A DNA stretch of 64,000 nt from Ferruginibacter lapsinanis (GCF_020783315.1 NZ_CP086063.1:744001-808000); one strand, 5' to 3'. Numbered from the stretch's first letter, positions 1 through 8,601 are shown. A program made the numbers and translations. The notes: generated by a model from the letters alone, not told the origin.

Positions 1-555
1 GTTGCAGGTATTCATTTAGACCCCAATGGAGTAAATAATGCTGCTAATTCATTGTTCGTCATTGCATGTAGTCCATTGTTTGGATTACTATGGCTATGGT
101 TAAGTAATAGAAAAAAAGAACCGAATACTGTTGTTAAATTCGGGATAGGATTTCTTTTTTTAGCAGGTGCATTTTATGTGTTTTATGCTACTCGTTTTTT
201 TGCTAATGAAAAAGGTATTACCTCTTTGAATGTGTTCACATTTGCCAATTTAATTATCACATTTGGAGAGTTGTGCTTGTCACCTATCGGACTTTCCATT
301 ATGACAAAACTATCACCTAAACCATTACAAGGTGTAATGATGGGTATGTGGTTTTTAGCAAGTGCATATGGACAATATGTGGCCGGGATATTAGGCGCAG
401 GAATGAGCAATCCGGATGAACATGCATCACTGACAGAAAAACTCATCTCTTATACAACAGGTTATAAGCAACTGGCCATCTATGCTTTAATTGCAGGAAT
501 CATCTTATTAATTATATCCCCTTTAGTAAAAAAATTAATGCAGGAAGTAAAATAA
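1..555 (+). CDS. POT-family proton-dependent peptide transporter (3' end only)
   Basis: The reading frame is open from base 1, so the start lies outside the window; about 184 C-terminal residues are present and end at TAA 553-555. The visible part has four or five hydrophobic segments. It contains the signature seen near the end of POT/PTR2 transporters (GELCLSPIGLSIMTKLSP), followed by a segment like MMGMWFLASAYGQYVAG. Members import di- and tripeptides with protons across the inner membrane. The gene converges on the DUF1501 gene with only 8 bases between stop codons. Family assignment is firm; substrate is inferred from the family. Confidence 0.88.
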   Translation, partial: VAGIHLDPNGVNNAANSLFVIACSPLFGLLWLWLSNRKKEPNTVVKFGIGFLFLAGAFYVFYATRFFANEKGITSLNVFTFANLIITFGELCLSPIGLSIMTKLSPKPLQGVMMGMWFLASAYGQYVAGILGAGMSNPDEHASLTEKLISYTTGYKQLAIYALIAGIILLIISPLVKKLMQEVK

Positions 556-563
556 TAACGACG

Positions 564-1757
564 TTAAATAAATTTCAAATAATCGTATTGCTTACCTAAA
601 ATAGTTTTATCATCTGCTCCTAACCATTTGTTCAATACAGTAGCATATACATCTTTAAAATCGATTGTATGTTTTAAATCACCTTCTTTCAAATCAGACA
701 GATCGGGCATTGCATTGAGTATTCCTTTTTCTTTTAATGCACCGCCAATGAAAAACATATTATTTGCTGTGCCGTGATCCGTACCTCCACTTGCATTCTG
801 TGTTACCCTTCTTCCAAACTCACTGAAGGTCATCATCAATACATCTTCAAAACGATTATTCTTTTTCAGATCATTGGTAAAAGCTTTTACCGCATCATTC
901 AATTCTGTGAATAATCTCTTTTGTTGATTATCCTGATTTACATGGGTATCAAAACTGCCCAAAGAAACATAATACACTTTGGTATTGATATCAGAAAGAA
1001 TGAGTGAAGCTATTGTTTTTAAGCTTTTCCCTAACTCTGTGGAAGGATATATCTCATTAGTAGGATGTAATTTGCTTTGCTCAAAAATGTAATCAGCACT
1101 ACTAAGCGTACTGCTCATCGTTTTATACAAATAATCAGCAGTTTCCTCTTCTGTATGATGTGCAGCACAGATATCTTTAAAGAACTTTTCGTTGCTGCTA
1201 CTATACAATCTTCTCGGGTCTTTTACCGCAATCCCATTATTGTTTTCTCCTTTCAACGCCAGACTTAAAATATCATCTACTTCAAGTGCCTGCGTTGGCT
1301 TATCACAACCATGACATTGTGCATCGAGATAACGGCCAAGCCAGCCAGTGCTGATGTATTCATTACTTTCACTGGCACTTTGCCATATATCCATACTTCT
1401 GAAATGCGATCTGTCGGGATTGGGATATCCCACACTATTTAAAATACTTAGATCACCGTTATCAAATAATTCCTTAAAGCCAACCAATGCTGGATTTAAT
1501 CCCACTTCGTCGGTTAGCTGCAATGCATTTTCTTTTACAATTCCCAACTTAGGACGTTCTCTATAATAAATATCATTGCGGATAGGTATCACTGTATTCA
1601 GCCCATCATTGCCTCCACTAAATTGAATAACTACTACTACCTTATTCCCTTTTGGAACCAAAGTAGGTTTTTCAAAAGCTTTTAAAAATTGAGGCAGCAT
1701 TAAAGATGCTGTAGCTAATGAACCGATCTGTATAAATTCTCTGCGTTTGATAAACAT
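564..1757 (-). CDS. DUF1501 domain-containing exported protein
   Basis: This 397-residue protein begins with a Tat-like leader (KRREFIQIGSLATASLMLP), as is usual for DUF1501 proteins, which are sulfatase-fold relatives of unknown function. Family hallmarks visible are VVVIQFSGGNDGLNTVIP near residue 45, RSHFRSMDIWQSA near 120, FDTHVNQ near 270 and FSEFGRRVTQNASGGTDHG near 310. It lies downstream of the DUF1800 gene on the same strand, the standard order for this pair in Bacteroidota. The two probably act together in the periplasm or at the cell surface; the biochemical role is not known. The 153-base gap between them holds an inverted repeat. Confidence 0.9.
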   Translation of the reverse strand: MFIKRREFIQIGSLATASLMLPQFLKAFEKPTLVPKGNKVVVVIQFSGGNDGLNTVIPIRNDIYYRERPKLGIVKENALQLTDEVGLNPALVGFKELFDNGDLSILNSVGYPNPDRSHFRSMDIWQSASESNEYISTGWLGRYLDAQCHGCDKPTQALEVDDILSLALKGENNNGIAVKDPRRLYSSSNEKFFKDICAAHHTEEETADYLYKTMSSTLSSADYIFEQSKLHPTNEIYPSTELGKSLKTIASLILSDINTKVYYVSLGSFDTHVNQDNQQKRLFTELNDAVKAFTNDLKKNNRFEDVLMMTFSEFGRRVTQNASGGTDHGTANNMFFIGGALKEKGILNAMPDLSDLKEGDLKHTIDFKDVYATVLNKWLGADDKTILGKQYDYLKFI

Positions 1758-1910
1758 GGTTTCAATTTTAATGGTGGTTGTTGGATTGTTTGGATGTACG
1801 ATTTGGAATGTACGATTTACGATTTCATTAAATTAAAAGATGTTATTATTTTCAAAAACATTTCAAAGTTTGAAAAATCGTAAATCCCAAATCTCAAATC
1901 GTACATTCTT
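1758..1910. repeat. Intergenic imperfect inverted repeat between the DUF1800 and DUF1501 genes
   Basis: The arms at about 1793-1825 and 1876-1908 are near reverse complements of each other. Both are built from the words GTACGATTTG and GATTTACGATTT, with about 50 AT-rich bases between them. On RNA this would form a long imperfect hairpin between the two co-directional genes. It resembles the other simple-word palindromes at 20421-20505 and around 59708-60130. Confidence 0.7.
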
Positions 1911-3365
1911 TTAGCAAAGTTGATATTCCGGTGTACTCATCAAATTAATGATAGCACTCTTTATAAAATTTTCTCTGCTTTCATTATTCAGATATTTATT
2001 CAGCACCTCATTGCTCACCCTGCTTTTTGTTTGTAAAACTGTATCTGAAATTTTCTGCAATAACTGCTCTCTTGGTGTTTTAGCAAAAACCTTTGCAACC
2101 ATCTCCCAATCAACAATTGCTGTTCCTCCTTTTGATGCGTACTCTTTATTTTGTCGTTGTTTCATTTTCTCTTCCATCATTTGCCCCATCATTGTATCAT
2201 CATCACTTTTAGGACGAATATTAATGGTTTCATTGGCCGTAATGATCTGTGGTATCCGTAATCGTAACATTAACGTGCTGCTGTCTATCCAACTTTTGCC
2301 TCCCGGCCATCCGGCTACATTGGGCGGATAAAAAAGAATTTGTCCTAAAGCCCGTTGAAATAATAATTGTGCCGTATCATTTTGTAACTGTAATGGAAGT
2401 AAACGCCTGATACCCGCCAATAATTCAACCGGAGACTTTATTTTAGTGCCGATATTTTTTTCGTCATAAAACCAATCACTTGTAAAAATATCTTCCATTA
2501 GCTTTTTAATATCATATTTACTTGCATAAAACCTGGTTGCCAACAAGTCAGCTTTTGCAGTATCTACTTTCTCATTTACAAAATATTTATACATTTTTTG
2601 AGTAATATATTTAGCTGTTTGTTTTTGTTCCAATAAGATATCAATTATATCATCTCCGGTAAAATTGCCCGTTTTACCTAAAACAGTTTTAACTCCGTCA
2701 TCATGTTGATTTTTTCTGAAAACAAATTCACCTTGCAGGTTAAACCCCCATCCTGTGAAAGCCCTGGCGGCCTCCTTAATATCATTCTCCGTATAATTTC
2801 CTCTACCCATTGTAAACAATTCCATTACCTCTCGGGCAAAGTTTTCATTGGGATGTTTCTTTTTATTTTGCTGATTATTTAAGAATTGTAACATCGCCGG
2901 ACTCTTGCTTACTGCTCTTAGCAAGTCGCCAAAATTAGTGAGTGCATTTGTCCTGATCACATCAAGCAATTGCTGCTGATAAAAAATATTGATCACCCTG
3001 CAGGCAAAATGGCCATGCCAGAATAAACTCATTCGTTCTCTCAACTGCGCTTCACTACTGATCATTTCATCCAGCCAGCGTAGGTTAAGATTTTTTAGAT
3101 CTTCTCTAGACTGCTGCTGCAGTTCCTTCTTTTGGTATTTATCTAGCTGATCAAATTGTGAAAAGTCCTGCATTCCTTTTACCAAACCTCCAAACAGATC
3201 GCTGGCTACATCTAATTTTTGTGGTGATTTTTCTGATGTTTTAACAAGCAGGTTCCATAATTTTTTTTGCGGCATCGTATCCAGATCAGCTGCCAGTTCG
3301 GCCATTGGACCAAATCCTGCTCTCCATAAAAGATGTTGATTTTTTATGCGGTTAGAAACTGCCAT
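1911..3365 (-). CDS. DUF1800 domain-containing protein
   Basis: This 484-residue protein has the DUF1800 pattern: HLLWRAGFGP at the N-terminus, ERMSLFWHGHFA near residue 110, NENFAREVMELFTMGRGNYTE near 175, EAARAFTGWGF near 195 and FYPPNVAGWPGGKSWID near 345. The family is widespread in Bacteroidota and Planctomycetes, almost always next to a DUF1501 gene, and has no established activity. There is no clear signal peptide. The start is set by ATG at 3363-3365, with a TAnnTTTG box 24 bases upstream. It is the first gene of the two-gene unit with DUF1501. Confidence 0.9.
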   Translation of the reverse strand: MAVSNRIKNQHLLWRAGFGPMAELAADLDTMPQKKLWNLLVKTSEKSPQKLDVASDLFGGLVKGMQDFSQFDQLDKYQKKELQQQSREDLKNLNLRWLDEMISSEAQLRERMSLFWHGHFACRVINIFYQQQLLDVIRTNALTNFGDLLRAVSKSPAMLQFLNNQQNKKKHPNENFAREVMELFTMGRGNYTENDIKEAARAFTGWGFNLQGEFVFRKNQHDDGVKTVLGKTGNFTGDDIIDILLEQKQTAKYITQKMYKYFVNEKVDTAKADLLATRFYASKYDIKKLMEDIFTSDWFYDEKNIGTKIKSPVELLAGIRRLLPLQLQNDTAQLLFQRALGQILFYPPNVAGWPGGKSWIDSSTLMLRLRIPQIITANETINIRPKSDDDTMMGQMMEEKMKQRQNKEYASKGGTAIVDWEMVAKVFAKTPREQLLQKISDTVLQTKSRVSNEVLNKYLNNESRENFIKSAIINLMSTPEYQLC

Positions 3366-3388
3366 AGGAGTAAGTGTGTTTTATCTTT

Positions 3389-3396
3389 CAAATGTA
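3389..3396 (-). promoter_or_regulatory. Bacteroidota -7 box (TACATTTG) for the DUF1800 gene
   Basis: On the minus strand TACATTTG matches TAnnTTTG exactly, 23 bases before the ATG of the DUF1800 gene. No good -33 TTTG was seen at the expected distance, so this is a -7 match only. Confidence 0.5.
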
Positions 3397-3498
3397 TGCA
3401 ACTGGTATAAGACTTTGATTAAGCATAAAAGTTTAACAATAGTTTGTTCTTTACATATCTAAATTAATTTTACTAACTTGTATATCTCAATTTTTCCG

Positions 3499-4548
3499 AT
3501 GAATATTAAAGCATTTAAGTATTTATCTCCTGTAACCGTATATATACTTGCCTGGCTAGCATTTACTAACAAGGGATTGCTTACCTGGTCACCATTGGTG
3601 TATGCCTTTTTATTATTACCATTAGCGGAATTATTCATCAAACCAGATCCCAAAAATTTCGACGCAGCAGAAGAAGAACTTGCAAAAAAAGACAAGATGT
3701 ATGATTACATGCTTTATTTTTTTGTGGTGCTTCAATTTGTGGTGCTTTGGGTATTTCTTAGAAGTATGCAACAGGATGTATTGAACTGGTGGGAAATCAT
3801 TGGAAGGGTATGGACAATGGGATTACTTTGCGGCACATTTGGCATCAATATCGGGCACGAATTAGGACATAGGGTCAATAAATTTGAACAGGCCTTAGCA
3901 AAAGCCTCTTTACTTAGCTCGTTATACATGCATTTTTTTATTGAGCACAATAAAGGCCATCACAAAAATGTAGCAACTCCGTTAGATCCAAGTAGTGCCA
4001 GATACAATGAACCTATTTATGCTTTCTATTTTAGAACAATCATTTTTTCTTACTTATCTGCCTGGAAAATTGCCAATGAGGAAATGAGAAAAAAAGGATT
4101 ACCGGTTTTGCACTGGAGAAATGAAATGTTTTCAGCGCATATCATTCAGGCTGCTTTTGTGATAAGCATTTTAATATTATTCGGACCGATAGTTACTCTT
4201 TATTATTTATGTGCTGCTGGAATTGGCATCGGACTTTTAGAAACCGTAAACTATATTGAGCATTATGGCCTGCAGCGTAAGCAAATAACCGATAATAAAT
4301 ATGAGAGAGCAATGCCATGGCATAGCTGGAACAGTGATCATATTTTAGGAAGATTGATGCTGTTTGAACTCAGCCGCCATAGCGACCACCATTATCTTGC
4401 CAGTAAAAAATATCAAACCTTACGACATCACGATGATGCCCCTCAATTACCAACAGGATACCCCGGCAGTATGATGTTGGCTTGTATTCCGCCAGTATGG
4501 TTTTATGTAATGAATAAGAAAATAAAGGAATTAGAAAAAACTCATTAA
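3499..4548 (+). CDS. alkB: Alkane 1-monooxygenase-type membrane hydroxylase (AlkB family)
   Basis: This integral-membrane non-haem di-iron hydroxylase of 349 residues shows all AlkB histidine motifs: HELGH at residues 120-124, EHNKGHH at 149-155 and RHSDHH at 293-298. It also has the family signature NYIEHYGL. About six hydrophobic segments surround these motifs. AlkB enzymes oxidise the terminal carbon of medium-chain alkanes using rubredoxin as electron donor; no rubredoxin gene is visible here, so the physiological substrate (alkane, fatty acyl or other lipid) is open. The ATG at 3499 is chosen over an upstream TTG at 3478 because it begins a typical N-terminus. The gene converges on the cytochrome gene and shares its stop region (4545-4548). 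Confidence 0.9.
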   Translation: MNIKAFKYLSPVTVYILAWLAFTNKGLLTWSPLVYAFLLLPLAELFIKPDPKNFDAAEEELAKKDKMYDYMLYFFVVLQFVVLWVFLRSMQQDVLNWWEIIGRVWTMGLLCGTFGINIGHELGHRVNKFEQALAKASLLSSLYMHFFIEHNKGHHKNVATPLDPSSARYNEPIYAFYFRTIIFSYLSAWKIANEEMRKKGLPVLHWRNEMFSAHIIQAAFVISILILFGPIVTLYYLCAAGIGIGLLETVNYIEHYGLQRKQITDNKYERAMPWHSWNSDHILGRLMLFELSRHSDHHYLASKKYQTLRHHDDAPQLPTGYPGSMMLACIPPVWFYVMNKKIKELEKTH

Positions 4549-4871
4549 CCTTTTTTAGCCCCTGCCTGAACGTATGCCAACACATCCGCTTTTTCGGTAT
4601 CGCTAAGATGTGCTTTTGGTGCCATCCAGTTAACCAGACCAACCCATCTTTCAGCAGTAAACTCACCAGGTTCTTTAAGTCCATGACATCTGCCACATTT
4701 GGCTTCGTAGGTAACCTTTCCAGATGCAACATTTGTTGCCATGGCCTCAGGAGCAACCACAACTGTTTGTTCTTCTGTAGGTTTTTTTTCAGCCGCAGTG
4801 GCAGGAGTTACTTTTTTAGCACAACTAAAAATGGTAAACGCCAATATGGAGAGAACAAATACTTTTTTCAT
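4545..4871 (-). CDS. Small c-type cytochrome lipoprotein
   Basis: This 108-residue protein has a lipoprotein signal (MKKVFVLSILAFTIFSCAKK, lipidated Cys at 17) and an Ala/Glu/Thr-rich linker. One haem-binding motif, CGRCH, lies near residue 59, followed by a C-terminal MAPKAHLSDTEKADVLAYV segment carrying the likely axial Met. It is probably a periplasm-facing mono-haem electron carrier. Its stop codon interlocks with that of the convergent alkB-type gene. A functional link with the hydroxylase is possible, but AlkB normally takes electrons from cytosolic rubredoxin, so none is asserted. Confidence 0.85.
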   Translation of the reverse strand: MKKVFVLSILAFTIFSCAKKVTPATAAEKKPTEEQTVVVAPEAMATNVASGKVTYEAKCGRCHGLKEPGEFTAERWVGLVNWMAPKAHLSDTEKADVLAYVQAGAKKG

Positions 4872-4933
4872 GTAACGAGTTTAGGTAATGAAAATACAAT
4901 TTTTACCGCACAAAACGTATCGTTTACAAAAAA

Positions 4934-6205
4934 TTAACCAATTGTTTCTGCACCAAAATAACTATGCAATACTTTAGGTAGTTGTATTCCGCTTTCTGTT
5001 TGATTGTTCTCCAATAAACAAGCAACAATACGTGGTAATGCCAAAGATGAACCATTCAAAGAGTGTAGCAACTGTGTTTTACCTGCAGCGTCTTTATAAC
5101 GGATCTTCATCCTGTTGGTTTGAAAAGTTTCGAAATTACTAACACTGCTACATTCCAGCCATTTTTGCTGAGCAGCACTATATACTTCAAAATCGAACGT
5201 GAGGGCACTGGCAAAACTCATATCACCACCGCATAAACGAAGAATACGATATGGCAACTCAAGAGTATTTAATAATTTCTCTACATGCAGCACCATTTCT
5301 TCCAGCACATCGTAGCTCTTTTCGGGATGAACCAATTGTACAATCTCAATTTTATCAAACTGATGTACTCTGTTCAATCCACGAACATCACTACCAAAGC
5401 TACCAGCCTCTCTTCTGAAACATGGCGTATAAGCCGTCATCTTTACAGGTACTTCATTTTCTTTTATGATCTCATCTCTGTAAATATTCGTAACCGGCAC
5501 TTCGGCCGTGGGAATCAGATAAAATCCATCGGCAGTTACATGATACATCTGCCCTTCTTTATCCGGCAATTGTCCTGTACCATATGCTGTGGCTTCATTC
5601 ACCATCAATGGTGGTAAATATTCTGTATAGCCTGCTGCTGTATTAAAATCTAAAAAATATTGGATCAACGCTCTTTGTAATTTTGCCCCTTTCCCTTTAT
5701 ATAAAGGAAACCCGCTACCGGTCAATTTTGCACCGGTTTCAAAATCAACCAGGTCATATGTTTTTATCAGATCCCAATGAGGAACTGCTGTTGCAGGTAA
5801 ATCAGGTTTAGTCCCGCCTTCTCTTACCACTTCGTTTTCTTCGGGAGTTTTCCCTTTCGGAACAGATATATGCGGCAGATTAGGTAGTTTCACCAACTCG
5901 TCATGCAATTCTTTTTCAACTGCACTTAGTTGCTCATTTAAATTTTGAATGGTCGTTTTTTGAGTCGCTACTTCCTGCTTTTTTTGCTCTGCAGATGCTT
6001 TATCTCCCTTACCCATCAACATACCGATCTCTTTACTGGCAGCATTTACACTTGCCTGCAGGCTTTCGCTCTCTGCTTTTAGCTTACGTACCTGCTCATC
6101 TAAACTCACTACTTTATCCACTAATGACAAGTCGCCAAAATTTTTTACTCCCAACTTTTCTTTTACTATATTTATGTTCTGGCGTATATAACTGATCTGT
6201 AACAT
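4934..6205 (-). CDS. serS: Seryl-tRNA synthetase
   Basis: SerS charges tRNA-Ser in the cytosol. The 423-residue protein has the N-terminal antiparallel coiled-coil arm (Lys/Glu/Gln-rich, residues about 25-105). Class II motif 2 is CFRREAGSFGSDVRGLNRVH and motif 3 is NGSSLALPRIVACLLENNQ. The serine-site segment TAEVPVTNIYRDEI is also present. The start is taken as ATG 6203-6205 (MLQISYIRQN), the usual SerS N-terminus, rather than an in-frame codon seven residues upstream. A promoter match lies 18 bases before this ATG. The gene is divergent from the small conserved gene at 6264. Confidence 0.97.
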   Translation of the reverse strand: MLQISYIRQNINIVKEKLGVKNFGDLSLVDKVVSLDEQVRKLKAESESLQASVNAASKEIGMLMGKGDKASAEQKKQEVATQKTTIQNLNEQLSAVEKELHDELVKLPNLPHISVPKGKTPEENEVVREGGTKPDLPATAVPHWDLIKTYDLVDFETGAKLTGSGFPLYKGKGAKLQRALIQYFLDFNTAAGYTEYLPPLMVNEATAYGTGQLPDKEGQMYHVTADGFYLIPTAEVPVTNIYRDEIIKENEVPVKMTAYTPCFRREAGSFGSDVRGLNRVHQFDKIEIVQLVHPEKSYDVLEEMVLHVEKLLNTLELPYRILRLCGGDMSFASALTFDFEVYSAAQQKWLECSSVSNFETFQTNRMKIRYKDAAGKTQLLHSLNGSSLALPRIVACLLENNQTESGIQLPKVLHSYFGAETIG

Positions 6206-6223
6206 TTTTATTGAATATTTTGG

Positions 6224-6255
6224 CAAATATAAACTTCAATTGCTTATTGTGTAAA
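6224..6255 (-). promoter_or_regulatory. serS promoter (TTTA-N20-TATATTTG)
   Basis: On the minus strand, TTTA (6252-6255), a 20-base gap and TATATTTG (6224-6231) fit the Bacteroidota TTTG-N19/20-TAnnTTTG promoter with one mismatch in the -33 box. It predicts a leader of roughly 12 bases before the serS ATG. The -33 element overlaps the -7 element of the opposite-strand promoter at 6252-6259. Confidence 0.6.
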
Positions 6256-6259
6256 TTTG
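6252..6259 (+). promoter_or_regulatory. -7 box (TAAATTTG) four bases before the ATG of the 6264 gene
   Basis: TAAATTTG is an exact TAnnTTTG match ending four bases before ATG 6264. Transcription would begin at or next to the start codon, i.e. a leaderless message. No -33 match was seen at 20 bases. Confidence 0.45.
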
Positions 6260-6263
6260 TGTT

Positions 6264-6614
6264 ATGCAACACCTACAAGAGGACTTACAGATACGCTGGC
6301 TTAAGCTGAGAATCAAGCTAAAAGAGAATTTTGGCATAAAGCCCGACATGGATGGTGTGTTGTTTTTAATTGGCGTGCAGGAATTGGGTGCAGGCAAACA
6401 AACATTTACCAAAGAACAAAAGCAGGACCTGATGCATATTGCTATCTGCACCTTGCTGGCACAAAGCGGATATTATATCAATGAAGGAAGGGATGAAGAC
6501 GGCTGGCCACATTTCAAACAACTAAAACCTTTACCTGAGTTCAACGTAATTGAGCAAGAGAATTTTTTAAAGGATCATGTTTTGTTATACTTCGCCAATC
6601 AGGAAATCATTTAA
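6264..6614 (+). CDS. Conserved hypothetical protein, 116 residues
   Basis: This is a soluble, largely helical 116-residue protein without signal peptide or membrane segment. Notable stretches are LKENFGIKPDMDGVLFLIG and FTKEQKQDLMHIAICTLLA, then GYYINEGRDEDGWPHFKQLK. I cannot assign a function, though the even, non-repetitive sequence and tight packing between serS and the spondin gene suggest a real gene. Its TAA stop is interlocked with the stop of the convergent spondin gene (6611-6614). An exact -7 box lies four bases before the ATG. Confidence 0.8.
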   Translation: MQHLQEDLQIRWLKLRIKLKENFGIKPDMDGVLFLIGVQELGAGKQTFTKEQKQDLMHIAICTLLAQSGYYINEGRDEDGWPHFKQLKPLPEFNVIEQENFLKDHVLLYFANQEII

Positions 6615-7276
6615 TTTTTTGTAAACTTTATTGTTGCTAATGGCGCTAATGTTATATTACCATTAGCTAACACTGTTGCCATTGATGGTGAAAGCAATTG
6701 TATGTTTTGTTGCGGCATAGTAGCAGGGTTAGTATATCCAAATATGTCTCCATCTTCTGTTCCGGCATCATATACAAACATATTTATTGTGGTGTCAACT
6801 ACCCAGGAATTATTTCTGTGTAGATCAACATCATGTATACCCATGAACCAATCAGGAGATGGTGCCACCATAGAAGCAAGACTCACATAGGAATATTCGC
6901 TGTTAGCAATCAATGCAGTTTGTATTGATCCGGTAGCTCCGGGAGGCTCAAACATTACAAATTTATAAAGGGCTTTTTGTTTACTTACAATATCATCAAA
7001 CTCTGTAAAAATAGTATTGACCGCCCCAATCTCTGCAACTGCTTCCAAACCCGGTGTAGCTTTTGTACCCGGTTTCCACATACTTGTATCAGCAGAATGC
7101 ACCATACCCGCTATCAATGTAACATGTGCATTGGCAGGAACTGAAAATTCCGGCAATTGCCATTTAAGGGTTACCGTTACTTTGTAGGACGCCTCACTAT
7201 AATTAGACACAACGATCTGCTCCTTCTTGCAAGATATCTGTACTATTAAAACAAACAAAACCCCAAAAAATCTCAT
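6611..7276 (-). CDS. Spondin_N domain lipoprotein
   Basis: This 221-residue protein has a lipoprotein signal (MRFFGVLFVLIVQISCKKE, Cys at 16), so it is an anchored exported protein. The body matches the Spondin_N pattern: a beta strand YKVTVTLKWQLPEFS, then VPANAHVTLIAGMVHS, TKATPGLEAVAEIG and SMVAPSPDWFMGIHDVDL. The domain ends in an acidic GTEDGDIFGYTNPATMP segment, matching the calcium-binding end of spondin domains. Bacterial members are secreted proteins of unknown role. A divergent promoter region separates it from the cyclophilin gene. Assignment is by motif recognition only. Confidence 0.75.
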   Translation of the reverse strand: MRFFGVLFVLIVQISCKKEQIVVSNYSEASYKVTVTLKWQLPEFSVPANAHVTLIAGMVHSADTSMWKPGTKATPGLEAVAEIGAVNTIFTEFDDIVSKQKALYKFVMFEPPGATGSIQTALIANSEYSYVSLASMVAPSPDWFMGIHDVDLHRNNSWVVDTTINMFVYDAGTEDGDIFGYTNPATMPQQNIQLLSPSMATVLANGNITLAPLATIKFTKN

Positions 7277-7311
7277 ATTTTAAAAATAGGTGTTAATAAA
7301 AAATCAAAATG

Positions 7312-7342
7312 TTGAAAGCAACAGTCATTCTCACTACATTTG
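7312..7342 (+). promoter_or_regulatory. Promoter (TTG-N20-TACATTTG) for the cyclophilin gene
   Basis: TTG at 7312-7314, a 20-base gap and TACATTTG at 7335-7342 form one of the two best full promoter matches in the window. It predicts a leader of about 40 bases before ATG 7388. Confidence 0.65.
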
Positions 7343-7387
7343 CTCTTCGAAAAATTTATTTATTTAAGTAATTTAAATACGAATAAA

Positions 7388-8131
7388 ATGTCTAAAAGGT
7401 TTTACGTAATTGCTGCTTTTTTATTTGCATTATTTTGTGCTACAATCACTACCGGCTTCAGCCAAACGATTAAAAAGCCTGTTAAAAAGTCTTTGGCGAT
7501 AAAAAAAACGATGAGTAAAAAAACTGTGGTTGTTAAGAAAAAAGAACCGGGTATTCGTATAAAGATCACTACCGACTCTGGTGTTATAATCGTTCGTTTA
7601 TATGACAGTACTCCACTGCACAGAGATAATTTTGTAAAATTAGTGAAAGAAGGTTTTTATGACAGCTTGTTATTTCACAGGGTTATACAGGAATTCATGA
7701 TACAGGGTGGTGATCCATTGAGTAAAACTGCTCCGGCTGGAATGCAGTTGGGCATGGGTGGCGGAGATATGCAAAGAATCCCCGCTGAATTCAGAAAAGA
7801 CCTGATACATAAAAAAGGGGCATTGGCCGCTGCCAGAGATGGTAATCCGGAAAGAGCCAGCAGCGCCTGTCAGTTTTATATTGTACAAGGAAGAAAATAC
7901 AGTTTGGCAGAATTAACACAAATGGAAATGCAAACAGGAGTAAAATATACTGCAGCTCAAAAAAATATTTATGTTAAAACAGGCGGTGTCCCATTTTTAG
8001 ATATGAACTATACTGTTTTTGGTGAAGTAGAGAGCGGATTAAAAGTAATTGACAAAATTGCTGCAGTAGCCAAAGATGGCAATGACAGGCCATTAGGTGA
8101 TGTGCGAATGAAAATGGAGATATTGCAATAG
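7388..8131 (+). CDS. Exported cyclophilin-type peptidyl-prolyl cis-trans isomerase
   Basis: This 247-residue protein has a signal peptide (FYVIAAFLFALFCATITTGF, cleavage near SQT) and a Lys-rich linker to about residue 55, then a cyclophilin domain. Core motifs include DNFVKLVKEGFYDSLLFHRV, FMIQGGDP, GALAAARDGNPERASSACQF and NYTVFGEVESGLKVIDKIA. A roughly 30-residue insertion (near AELTQMEMQTGVKYTAAQKN) sits between the QFYIVQG strand and the final strands, as is common in Bacteroidota members. It would catalyse proline isomerisation during folding in the periplasm. The ATG at 7388 is preferred over an upstream TTG because it starts the signal peptide and follows the promoter at a normal distance. 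Confidence 0.92.
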   Translation: MSKRFYVIAAFLFALFCATITTGFSQTIKKPVKKSLAIKKTMSKKTVVVKKKEPGIRIKITTDSGVIIVRLYDSTPLHRDNFVKLVKEGFYDSLLFHRVIQEFMIQGGDPLSKTAPAGMQLGMGGGDMQRIPAEFRKDLIHKKGALAAARDGNPERASSACQFYIVQGRKYSLAELTQMEMQTGVKYTAAQKNIYVKTGGVPFLDMNYTVFGEVESGLKVIDKIAAVAKDGNDRPLGDVRMKMEILQ

Positions 8132-8140
8132 TATATAGGG

Positions 8141-8172
8141 TTAGGCTTTATACACTAAAAACTTTACTTTTG
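8141..8172 (+). promoter_or_regulatory. gcvH promoter (TTAG-N20-TACTTTTG)
   Basis: TTAG (8141-8144), a 20-base gap and an exact -7 TACTTTTG (8165-8172) lie upstream of gcvH. The predicted leader is about 40 bases. Confidence 0.55.
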
Positions 8173-8216
8173 CATCCTAGATAATTTTACAATCAACACT
8201 ATTCAATTTACAGATA

Positions 8217-8594
8217 ATGAACATCCCTGCAAATCTACATTATACAAAAGATCACGAATGGATCTCTATTGAAGGAAATACGGCAACAATAGGTATCACT
8301 GATTTTGCACAAAGTGAGTTAGGTGATATCGTTTTTATTGATATTGCTACTGTAGGTAAAAAATTATCTGCCGAAGAAATATTTGGAACCGTTGAAGCTG
8401 TAAAAACAGTAAGCGATCTGTTTTTACCTGTTACCGGAACTATTACAGAATTGAACGCAGCGTTGGAAGCTAATCCTGAATTGGTAAATACCGACCCGTA
8501 CGGCGAAGGATGGATGATAAAGATGACCGTAGATAACATAGCTGATGTTGATGCTTTACTAAGCAGCGAAGCATATGCTGCTTTGGTTGGATAA
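8217..8594 (+). CDS. gcvH: Glycine cleavage system H protein
   Basis: This 125-residue lipoyl carrier shuttles the aminomethyl group between the P, T and L proteins of the glycine cleavage complex. The lipoyl-lysine motif is [18 protein letters not shown], with Lys63 as attachment site. The N-terminal pattern [25 protein letters not shown] and C-terminal [13 protein letters not shown] are typical. No other gcv gene is in the window, so the complex is encoded at scattered loci. The VanZ-like gene follows after 7 bases, presumably in the same transcript. Confidence 0.97.
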   Translation: MNIPANLHYTKDHEWISIEGNTATIGITDFAQSELGDIVFIDIATVGKKLSAEEIFGTVEAVKTVSDLFLPVTGTITELNAALEANPELVNTDPYGEGWMIKMTVDNIADVDALLSSEAYAALVG

Positions 8595-8601
8595 TTTCAC
8601 G

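Noticed and set aside
564..3365. DUF1501/DUF1800 pair as a novel secretion system
   Set aside because: The pair is common across Bacteroidota and Planctomycetes and no additional export genes are next to it here.
3478..3498. Upstream TTG start for the AlkB-like gene
   Set aside because: It adds seven residues that do not fit the family N-terminus, and ATG 3499 is available.
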